Assembly (NCBI RefSeq): GCF_016859285.1
Contig: NC_053402.1
Span: 21,647,056-21,711,055, forward strand
Reading direction: 5' to 3'
From: Xiphias gladius
Lineage: Eukaryota; Chordata; Actinopteri; Istiophoriformes; Xiphiidae
Length of the DNA stretch: 64,000 nt
The position numbers and the translations under genes were made by a program. Positions 44,080 through 61,866 of this stretch are shown here, one piece after another. Under the pieces are notes generated by a model. The model ran no database searches, was not told the DNA's origin, and worked only from the letters and a program-made list of their open reading frames with translations. Positions within the stretch are counted from its first letter, which is position 1. Every line of letters begins with the position of its first letter.

Positions 44080-47000
44080 ATGTCGAAAAGGAAAGTGAGA
44101 TTTGAGGACGGGGACGGGGAGCTTGACCTGGAAGACGACCTCCCAAACAAAAAGGTAACACTGACCCGTTCAGGTTATTGTCTAGTAAGGAGACGGTGCA
44201 GTGGTGTCGGAGTGGTGTAATTATGTTGTAATGACAAACCCATGAACTAATATACCGTAATATTTGCTGTTTAAATCTCCTCAAATATGAAGATTTGCTG
44301 TTTATGTCTTTGTCATATGTGATTGTAAACTGATTTTTTTTTGTGTGTGTTTTCGACTGTTTGTTGAATAGAACAAGCAATTTGAATACATCATCTTGGG
44401 CTTTGGGAAATTTGTGTTCGCCTTTCATTATTTTCTGACATTTTGTATATAAATCGATTAACCAATTAGTAGTGAAAATAATCAGATCAGTCAGATCAGT
44501 TGATAATGAAAGTAATTGCTAGTTGCAGCCCTACAGTATTATCACTGCCAACGTTTCTCTAATGCTTTCACATACTGCATTTTAATAGTAGTTGTTTCCA
44601 AAGATGGTGCATCCATAGTATTTACAAAGGGTAACAAGCTGTAGTGTATATACAGTAGTAGTATATAGTACTGTGTAGTGTACTGTCTGAAATGTAACTC
44701 ACCAGCCAGCATCTGGTCAACCATTTGTCTTTTTCATATAGTTGATCTTTGCCTGGCAGCGCATAGTCTGATAGATCACAAATTTCAGTACAGCCAAAAA
44801 AAAAACAGCTACCAAAATTTGTGACCCTAACAAAAATCCTGTGGAGGCACTGTCATCAATAAGATATGTGATAAATTAAAACTTTTGCAGGGGTAAAATA
44901 GCAGAAATTTCTAATCAGGTCACAGAATTCACAGAGAGGAGAGAGACGAGAAAGCACAAAACTACAGGAGAGGGACGATTCCGAGTTAGTAACAAGCATT
45001 GATTGGATAGGAATGCATACAGATGGAGAGGGAGAGGAGGAGAGAGGAGCTCAGTGCATCATCTAGTCTAGGCCTATAGCAACATGACTAATGGATGGTT
45101 CATGGCAAGCCTGAGTCTAATTTTAAGCCTACTCTTAAATGAGGAGAGAGTGTCTGCCTGCCGGACCCAAACTGGAAGAAGGTTTCACAGTAGAGGATCC
45201 AGATAGCTGAAGGCTCTACCTCCCACTCTACTTTTGGAAACTCTAGGAACCATAAGTAAGCCTGCATTCTGGAAGCACAGTTCTCTTGTGCGGTAATAGG
45301 GTACTATGACCTCTTTAAGATATGATGGTGCCTGACCATTAAGGGCTTTGTAAATGAGGAACAGGATTTAAATTCTAATCTAGATTGTACAGGGAGCCAG
45401 TGCAGAGAAGCTAATATCTGAGAAATATGATCTCTCTTTCTCGTTCTTGTCAGTACACATGCAACAGCGTTCGGGATCAACTGGAGAGTCTTTAGAAACT
45501 TATTGGGGCAGCGTTATAATAAGGAATGCACCTGTCCCTTTACATTTTAACTTAATAGAGCAGAAGTACTCTTACCCTGTATCAGTTTAAATGTTAAGTA
45601 ATGTTATATCTAATTTTTTTTCCCTTTCTTTTACTGTTGAACAAGAGTTGTGAGGTTGTCAGTGGACCAGGCTCCAGGTTCAAGGGTAAACATTCTCTTG
45701 ATAGTGATGAAGAGGATGAAGGGGAAGACACAAACAGCAGCAAATATGATATTCTGGCCAACGATGACGTGGAAGGTATGTTATGTTGATTATGAACTGT
45801 AACTATGAAGTGATATATAGTTGATAAGTGGTCTTATTTACCTTTAAATTACCCATTTGTTGTTTGTTTGTTTTTTGTTTTTTTTGGGGCACCTATAATT
45901 TCAAGCACAGTACTTGAAAAGTGTAAATCTACTGTTTGTTCCCCACACTGATTTAAAATTTTTAAGGTTTAAGGAAACAAGCTTTTAATAAGTAGGGGCT
46001 AAATTCTTTGACACTGGAAAACCTTCTTTCATCACTGCTTCAAATAAGTGCCATGAGTCTAGCAAGGTAGTATTTGCCTAAACATGGAATGTCAGTAATT
46101 ATTTCACCTAAGACCTTTGTTTTCAGGCCAAGAAGGAGCAACTATCGACTTTGATGAGGGAGTTTCTATTACACCTTTCAACCTGGAAGAGGAGATGCAG
46201 GAAGGACACTTCGACTCAGAGGGAAACTATTTCATCAAAAAGGAACAACAGATTAGAGACAACTGGCTTGACAACATTGACTGGGTAATGGGATTGTAGG
46301 TACTTTTGTTTAATGTTTGAAAACTTTTCATAGAATGTGCAATAACATGAGTTACTTCTCCCAGGTGAGAATAAAAGAACAACCTTTCAAACAAAAGAAG
46401 AAAGGTCTTGGAGCCAAACGAACACGCAGAGCTGGTGATGAGGATGAGGCTGAGGAAGAGAAACAGAGAGAAGAGCAGCAGGCAGACCGAGAAAAAGAAG
46501 AGGAAGAAGAGGAGGAGGAGAGGGAGCCTGCTGAGGACCCCCTGGCATCCTACACACAGCACCAGCTCACAGAAGCTGTGGTCGAACTGTTGCTACCTGG
46601 GGAGACAGTTGCCACAGCGCTCCGTCGGCTCGGAGGCCTTGGAGGACGGAAGAAGGGCAAGCTGAGAGAAGAGAATGAACCGACAGAGGAGACCAAAAGG
46701 GATACAGAAAAGCTTGATAGGCTCACAGCGCTAGCTGACAGACTGGTTGGATCTGGGATGTTTGAAATCTATCAGCAAACCTATGAAAAACTGGTGTATT
46801 TGATGAAGAGCATGAACAGCAAGAGACCAGCTGTGGGGCCGGAATCCACTGGTGGTGGTGGTGGTGATGATGAAGAAGATGAGCTTGACATGTTTGCAGA
46901 TAAATTTGACGAGACGCATGGTCGAAGATCAAAGGAGGAAGAAAACAAAAGAGGTTACTTAGTGTTCATTGTGTATGATTGTCTTCGATATCATAGATAA

Positions 47001-47947
47001 TCTAGTTTTGTTTAATCCAATTTTGTGTTTCCTCAGTGAGTGACGAAGTGCTGTGGGAGTACAAATGGGACACTAAGGATAATTCAGAAATCTATGGCCC
47101 CTTCACCAGTCAGCAGATGCAGGTATTCTCTTAGACCAATTTAAATAGTTGAGTTTGTAGGGAATACAAAGAAAAGGAAAAAAGTGGAGTATATGCCACA
47201 AGTCCTGAGCATAAAAAAACCCTTTAATATTGAAGATTTTTTGTTACACTACTATTATACATGTAGATGACACATTGGACCGGTGGACTTCACCAAGATA
47301 CCCCTGATGGGTTGGAGATTTGTCTGGAAATGTATGGTTTTCTTATGAGATGATGGACTTTTGGGGACAAAGGAAAATGTGGCACTGAATTATGTAAAAA
47401 GAAAAACAGACATTAAGCATTGGAATCAGTTGTATGTCTTCATGATTGATTTTTGAGATGAATTTCTGGTTTCATAAGCAAATTATCAGAGCAAACCTGA
47501 ATGTGATTTAAATTCTTAGAAAGCTTAATTATTTGATAGTTGTTTAAAGCTTTTATGTCTTTTACCATATCAGGCATATATGTATATTTTTAAGTATACT
47601 CAAGTACATGCAAAAACCTTATAACTTGTACTTATACTGACACATTGAATATCAAATTTATGTCGGCAGTTACATAAATTTTGTTTGTTTTTTCCTCCTA
47701 CAAACTAATGTACCTTCAAACATATTAGTAAATCCAATTATGTTAGATTACTAGATTACTGGATGGCAGGCTGGTTCTACCTTTAACCTCAATCTGACCC
47801 AGGTGGGTTTTAATCTTCTTATTGTTTGTTTTCCAGGATTGGGTGGATGAAGGCTATTTCAGCAGTGGTGTTTACTGCAGGAGGGTGGACCAGGAAGGAT
47901 CTCAGTTCTACAACTCCAAGAGACTAGATTTTGAGCTCTACACATGA
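44080..47947 (+). CDS. cd2bp2: CD2 cytoplasmic tail-binding protein 2 (U5 snRNP 52K, GYF domain)
   Basis: Six coding exons: 44080-44154, 45646-45775, 46127-46284, 46365-46953, 47037-47122 and 47837-47947; 382 aa (human 341). Family role: binds proline-rich motifs through its GYF domain and associates with the U5 snRNP (Prp6, Prp8, U5-15K/DIM1), leaving before tri-snRNP assembly. It was first found as a CD2-tail binder. Seen: '[10 protein letters not shown]'; '[17 protein letters not shown]'; '[13 protein letters not shown]'; '[20 protein letters not shown]'; '[11 protein letters not shown]', all family hallmarks; a long acidic and Glu/Lys/Arg-rich insert (about 140-185) that accounts for the extra length; and a GYF domain at about 320-382 with Trp324, Tyr326, '[17 protein letters not shown]' (338-354) and the family ending '[11 protein letters not shown]'. 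Exon 2 uses a weak 'aacaag|' acceptor. Poly(A) signal at about 48099. Confidence 0.96.
44220..44535 (-). repeat. AT-rich interspersed repeat, copy B (cd2bp2 intron 1)
   Basis: Reverse orientation of the copy at 43225: 'gatttgctgtttatgtcttt', 'catcttgggctttgggaaat', 'attttctgacattttgtata', 'aatcgattaaccaattagta' and ends 'attgctagttgcagcccta'. Confidence 0.65.
44890..45515 (-). mobile_element. LINE 3'-end fragment (L2/Rex-like) in cd2bp2 intron 1
   Basis: The minus strand at about 45345-45180 encodes '[19 protein letters not shown]', '[20 protein letters not shown]' and 'SYLDPLL', the RT C-terminal wording of an abundant fish LINE. In-frame stops flank it on both sides, so it is degraded. The 3'UTR part (45070-44890) carries 'gaggagctcagtgcatcat', also typical. 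The copy is 5'-truncated near 45515. It is a different subfamily from the one at 24585-25240. Confidence 0.85.
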
Positions 47948-48714
47948 TTTACGTCCAGCATCAAACCACCACAACCATCATGATCACTGTCAGCATTCGT
48001 GTTTCAACCCTCAGTTTTTCTCCGGTCTTTTCATCCAGGGCTGTGGTGTCAAATCTATCATTTTAACAGGGGCTTTGTTTTCTGTAGATTGTTTTTAAAT
48101 AAATAACTCATGTATGCGGTGTTGCTATCAGCCATTCTGTTTGTCTTTTTTTTTATGAGATTCATTTCAAGGCTCATTGATTTAATTGTAGTAATTCAGT
48201 GAAATTTGCACGACCATTCCACCAGTCAGTCACATTCACATTGATAGCTGATGGAATTATTGGAATTATCTTGTCTCTATAGAGTATTTCACACTCGGGC
48301 ACTTACACTGGTAAAAGGAAAAGATACTAAGCCTGCCAATTCAGCCACCTTTTTTTTTTCATACCTCAATATAGAATGGCACTTTTGCCATATGTTTTCA
48401 GTAGAGTAGAATACCGAGTTGTTTAAGATCATGTTTTACTTCTCACATCTTTCAAGTATTCACACTTCGATGCCACTGGTAGTTATTATAACCACTTTGC
48501 ATGTAGTCACCGATACATCAGTGTTACCTCCCAGGGCTTTTAGAATATATTATTTTGTTTTAAAATGTTGAGCCAATTCAAGTTTATATTCTTTAGAAGT
48601 AGATTATGCCAGAGATCAACTTTCATAATACAATGTGGTCATGTTTTTAATGGTCACAAGTGACAAGATGCTGAGTCTTCGAATTACAAGTAAGTAAGAC
48701 TGTAAGTTATTTGA

Positions 48715-48945
48715 TTAAAGGAAAATTAATTGGCAAGTATTTTGATGATCTATCATTTGAGTCATTTTTGAAGCAAAAATCCCAAATATTTAATTCGCTG
48801 CTTTATTTAGTGTTAGTAAATGGAATATTTGTTAATGATATTTGATGACATCACTTTATCCTTTGGGATTTTGTTATGTTTCATAGACCAAACAATCAAT
48901 TGAGAAAAATCTATAATGAAAATAATCATTAATTGTAATGCTAAA
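48715..48945 (-). repeat. AT-rich interspersed repeat, copy C
   Basis: 'aaattaattggcaagtattt', 'cctttgggattttgttatgt', 'agaccaaacaatcaattgag' and 'aatgaaaataatcattaatt' follow the same family as copies A and B, in reverse orientation, strongly diverged. Confidence 0.55.
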
Positions 48946-49347
48946 AATTCACTTAAAAGTAGCAATTTAAAAAAAAATAAAATCAAATTATACTTTTTTA
49001 TGTCAATGTAAAAGGTTTTTGTTTATATCAGAAGGACCGATAAATATTTTGTTTAAAAAACAAAATGTAACTAGTTGAAATACAACTGTGGTTTAATGTA
49101 TAAATATGACAAATCGTTAAATTTTCACTGCTGAAAGCTTAATTGTGACTGAGGCACTCCTGTGATGAGATGGTCTTATTAATTTTTGACCATGGCCGGG
49201 TCAACAACCTAAGGTCTCCAGGGCAGCGATTTGTTGTTGGGACCCTACTGGCGCCCACTGTACATAGCACTTTCATTATTTCGTCAGTCAGCCAGTAACC
49301 AACCAGTACCCTAGAACATAAATTATTATTTTATTAAGGGATTGGTG

Positions 49348-49658
49348 GGTTGGCAGAAAATTAATTGGCGATAATTGATAAATCGCTTAAGTTGTTTTTT
49401 TTTAAGCAAAACATGCCAAAAATCCTCTGGTATTAGTTTCTTAAATGTAAATACTTGGGAGTTTCCCAGTTTTATGTATTATTAAACTCAACATTTTGGG
49501 GTCAACAAAACCAATTTGAATATGTTCAGTTGGATTTAAGGTAATAATGAGGAAATTTTTCCACTACTGTCTGATATTTTAAACCTCCGAACGATCAATT
49601 ATTAACTACAATAATTGTCAGACCTATTGATAATGAAAATATTTGATGGTTGCAGCCT
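49348..49658 (-). repeat. AT-rich interspersed repeat, copy D
   Basis: 'aaaattaattggcgataatt', 'ttcccagttttatgtattat', 'tctgatattttaaacctccg' and 'aatgaaaatatttgatggtt' then 'gcagcc'. Same family, reverse orientation. Confidence 0.55.
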
Positions 49659-50119
49659 TACTATAACAATGGAATAATACAACCTTGCTGTAGGTTTTCT
49701 GTGTGTTAATTGTCAAAAAGCACAAATGAAAGCAATATGATAAAAACACAATTTCACAACAAACAATCAAAATGCAATAAGAAACTAAAAACCATGACGG
49801 TTTTAAAACTAGATTTTGACACAAAACCAGGCTACAAGATGGAGGATGGAGGACCCATCATAGTTGATATTGTACTTCAGTGGTGCATATTTCAAATAAA
49901 ATTGTGTAGTGTAATTTTATAGACCTATATAACATGTAGTAAACCCGGATCTTATGGGGCCCCTGTGCAAGTTGCCAGGTTTGCCCGGTTGGTTATACAG
50001 CCATGAATTTCACTACTTCCATTTTTTTCCACTTGATAAAATTTAGCTCTTTTAACATACTGGGTCAGTCGAGGACATAAAGAAGGCTATAAATTTTAAT
50101 GAGTCATTTGTCTTCGCGC

Positions 50120-50341
50120 TCCTATTGGCCGCCCTCCACCTACGATGTCTCGAATTATTCTCTAATTGGTCTTATTTTAACAGCCGGAAAGCGAACGTGT
50201 GCTGTGATTGGATGATCCGTCTGTCCGGTTGCTGGATTTGTAAAAACGGATACATCAGCGAGTCGCTGTAGGGCGCCGTCGGACATGCCTTGTTTACGGT
50301 GAGCTGGGAACAAAACCCCGCGGTTCAGCCTAACGTTTCAG
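50120..50341 (+). promoter_or_regulatory. prr14: prr14 promoter with three CCAAT boxes and a non-coding exon
   Basis: Inverted CCAAT boxes (ATTGG) lie at 50124-50128, 50165-50169 and 50207-50211, 41 and 42 bp apart. An ETS-type 'ccggaaa' is at 50184-50190. There is no TATA box. A non-coding exon ends at 50341 with 'acgtttcag|gtaact'. The arrangement fits an NF-Y-driven promoter with a TSS near 50240-50300. Motifs are seen; use is inferred. Confidence 0.6.
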
Positions 50342-51499
50342 GTAACTTTGTTTAGTGTGATTCAGCTATAATAACCGCATGCGACTAAACTACGAGCTGA
50401 GGATATGTTCAGTTACCCCTGAAAAAAAAAGCGCTTTAACGTTGGGAGATATGACAGCTCCCGGCTACGGCTACTACCCGGTGCAGAAACTGCATGTTAT
50501 ACATTGAATATCGGTGTTAGCCAAACCATGCAGTATTGACGACGTTACTATAAAGCTGTGCTAGCTAGATAAAATATACAGCTCCCGCTATTTTTATTAT
50601 AGCCACTTTCCGGAATACATTAACGTTGCCTAATGTTAACCTACGTTTGCTCATTTATAAAAGTTTGAATATGAGACTGTGTATTCCAGCAAGTAGACCC
50701 CGCTCAGTTTGATCAAACCGCCACATCCATTTGATTGAAAACATTCACTGAATTGAATTCGTATTAAATTAGCTTTGACCCTGGATTTATTTGTCTTTAT
50801 GATATAGCTATCTTTAACCGCTTAGTTAGCAAGGTTACTAGATTTAGCCAACTTTTTAATGTAGTGAACTAACGCTGATGTGCCAACGACAATGACTGGC
50901 AAAGACTGATTAAATTCAAAACACTAGTTTTACGATGTTGCCTCTAACCTGATTATTGTTGTGATATCGATTATACGGGGCGTATTTCAGTTTACATCAC
51001 AGTTTCAATTTTAAGAGCTGTGATTAAAAACGTTTTCCGTGGCCCGTAATCCTGGCCAAACAAACTGAATTACTTCCGTTTCAAACTAAAAGAGAAAAAT
51101 TATGCATTGGTTAAGAAAGCATAGTAAAATCGTTTTACAAGATACGACAACCTTTTATTAACTCTATGAAAGACATCCCTCTTCACCAGATAGACCCTGC
51201 ATGCGTGTAAATATTATGTAAATCAAATACACCAAGAATGGTCCCATAAATGCCCCTTAACTGTTGTATTGTCCACTAAATGTTTATTTTAATCTTGCTT
51301 AGTATTGCCTGTCCCTTTTTTCCCCAATCTTTGTCACATAACATTGCATTACTCAGTAAACATCGAGTAGCCACAACATTTTACAGACAGACGTGTATGT
51401 CTGTTATTATTAACAGAAAGTTTATCAGCCACTATTTTGATAATCATTTGATCGGTGTCCAAGCAAATAGGCCAAAATTCCCTTATTCCAGTTCCTCAA

Positions 51500-51727
51500 T
51501 TTAGAGGATTTTCTGCTGTTGTTTGTTTTATGTGATAGTAAACTGAATGTCTTTGACTTTTACAGTGTTGGTTGGACAAAAGACATTTGGAGATTTCCCC
51601 TTGGGGTTTAAAAAATTTTGATGGCCGTTTTTCACTATTTTCTGACATTTTACATAGCAACCGTTTTAATCGAGAAAATATTCAAGATTTAAAACAACAG
51701 TGAACATATTTATAAGGTGTAGCCCTA
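51500..51727 (-). repeat. AT-rich interspersed repeat, copy E (prr14 5'UTR intron)
   Basis: 'atgtgatagtaaactgaatg', 'tggttggacaaaagacattt', 'cccttggggtttaaaaaatt', 'actattttctgacattttac' and 'tttaatcgagaaaatattca', ending 'tgtagccct'. This copy keeps more of the consensus than copies C and D. Confidence 0.65.
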
Positions 51728-51966
51728 GATGTTTTACATATTCAATTTTGAAAAATTAAAAGCATTAAAAGAAATTCCTGATACTATTTTTCATTTCAGA
51801 ATAAACCTCCGTCCAAGAGATTATTAAAGTAAGTGAAGCCTCACTTTTAAGACATATTTTGAAGTGCTTTCATACTGAAATGATATCCTGCATGTTTGTT
51901 TTCTTTTTCCGTATTTGTTATTTACAGAGAAGGCCAGACAAGGAAAAAGAGAGAGAGAGCAAGGGG

Positions 51967-59902
<7,936 letters not shown>

Positions 59903-61160
59903 CAGATCTCTCTTATATGGCAATAATTTAGCAGCCATTAAAAAAAATACTGCAACGCTGTTTATGACTATTTCTAATGTATTTTCAAGATGAAGATTCA
60001 TATGCGAGTCTGAAAGCTCATTGGTTTTTTTTGTCAGGGCAAACAGTCTATAAATGTTGTGGTAACAAGTTATTACTGAAGTATTGCGTTTTCATTCTGT
60101 GGAATTTTTAGCCTGCATAAGTTTGTTACAGTAAGTTGCTTTATTATCATCACAGCACTCAAACCCCTGCCGTCCATTTTTCCTGTTGGCCACTTGCCAT
60201 CAGCATAAGGTGAAACCGTCTTGAAAGAAAAGTTGACGTCTTTGATTTAACACCTGTACAGTGTCATAGCATATTTTCAGTTTGTTAAATCTCAAAACTT
60301 ACCCACGGATCATTGCAAATCTGCACAACCTCCCTATAACGGTGAGTGATGGTGGCGTTTTGCTAATTACTGTTCCCTTTCAAAAATGATACTGCAGATT
60401 GCGTCTTATTTCTGTTGCGCTGTCTGTTTTGGAAGGAAGCAGTGTATTAAATAAGTAGTAGTGACATGCAGCATTATTGTAAGTTATTTATAAGGCAGCT
60501 ATTTTTTATTAAATGCCGAATATAACTTTTAAACATGCCAGCAAGAGATTTGTTTTTGCTGCAACCAATTTCAAAGCCAAGTTTCTGTCCATGAAGTTAA
60601 TGTACAGTCAAGTGTGTCTGCAAATAGCATGGACTGTGTAAACCATTTTATTCAGCTCAGGGCAGACCCTGTTCAAGTATCCAATTATTTCTGTTTTTTA
60701 ATTTTATGGCAGAAGAGGTTTTTGTTTGTATAAAATATAACATGGAAACAATACAGCACTCCAGAGAGCTTTATTGTTCTCACAATCAATCAGATTCTAC
60801 CGCTGGTTGTCTTTTTATTACCTGTGGTTCTCTGGATTGTTTTGTGGTGTCTACATTTGTATTACAAATGCAAATGTAACTTCTTGATAAACTGTCTATG
60901 TATGTATGTTTGATTGTTTGTTTTTTTCCAAAATGAGGTTGCCTTAAATGTAAGATTTTCTGTTTTAAATAGATGTTTTGTAGGCGTATTTGTATCGTCG
61001 CTTTTTTTCTATGAGGGCATGTCAAAATGGATCAAGCAACTCTGAGCACAAATGTTTTGTTGTTTTATTATAAAACTGTTTCTGTTATATGTTTGTATAA
61101 AAGTAAAACATATTGATACATTTGACATTAATAAAGCTAATATGGTAACAATGCAATAAT
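59903..61160 (+). other. prr14: prr14 3'UTR with poly(A) signal
   Basis: AU-rich, no coding signal. AATAAA at about 61130 ('cattaataaagctaat') is the best poly(A) signal, giving a 3'UTR of about 1.25 kb. A further AATAAA at about 61532 is a possible distal site that would run towards the convergent gene at 61867. Confidence 0.5.
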
Positions 61161-61619
61161 ACCAAGATAATGTTGGCACAACAAGAGCAGGATCTCATAA
61201 TGTTCTGATGAAGCACTGCCATGCCATTTCATTTCCAGTACAGACCCAAGCCTTCACAAACAGGTTAATGTTACTACGTTTTAGATTCACAGATTGACTA
61301 ATTTATTAACTTTTTTGTATCTGCAAGTATCTAAAATTAAATATGTTAAATTGTAATAGCATTTGAGGTGCCAAAATATTGAGCATTGGGTCATTACTGG
61401 GGGAGTGAATATTCTAATCTTTAATATATAATGTGTATGTATCATATAGTGTTATGTCTCACACTATAGGTAATGTTGGATTTTTCTATGGTCATTTAGA
61501 ATTGGAATTGTCCATATGTTCATATATTGTTAAATAAATATTACAGCGTATAAGAAAACATGTAGAAGTTATAAGATTTGTAATACTATTTTCTAGAGTG
61601 GTTCCTTGTGTAAAAAAAA

Positions 61620-61657
<38 letters not shown>

Positions 61658-61866
61658 ATGAGAGGAAGTAGAAAAATGTAAACTGGGGCAGCAGCACAGG
61701 AAAGGCCAAAGCATTGACTCATGTAACTACCGGTTTCTTCATATCTTCATGGTTTTTAGTCATCGATAAGCAGCTTTTATGCTGTCCACTGTCTGTGGCC
61801 CATAAACAAACCAAATCAGAGGAGCCACTCCGTTAGTCATCTTCCGTAGAGGTTCATCAAAGTTGA
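61160..61866. other. Convergent gap between prr14 and the dispanin-like gene
   Basis: Holds a TA dinucleotide repeat (61620-61657) and otherwise AT-rich DNA; part must be the 3'UTR of the minus-strand gene. No exon is seen. Confidence 0.5.
61620..61657 (+). repeat. (TA)n microsatellite
   Basis: About 38 bp of nearly perfect TA repeat, preceded by a short A run. Confidence 0.9.

Larger units (their letters stand above)
48118..50100. other. Intergenic between cd2bp2 and prr14
   Basis: AT-rich, with two AT-rich interspersed repeat copies (48715-48945 and 49348-49658). No gene is recognised; the open frames at 49624-49922 lie in repeat-like or AT-rich DNA. Confidence 0.5.

Noticed and set aside
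44021-44428. 135-aa minus-strand frame across the cd2bp2 start
   Set aside because: It overlaps cd2bp2 exon 1 in antisense and continues into the AT-rich repeat copy B; no conserved motif.
46227-46562. 111-aa hydrophobic minus-strand frame in cd2bp2
   Set aside because: Leu/Phe/Ser runs are the antisense of the Glu/Lys-rich cd2bp2 exon 4. The same artefact occurs opposite the tbc1d10b Lys/Glu tail (26687-27103).
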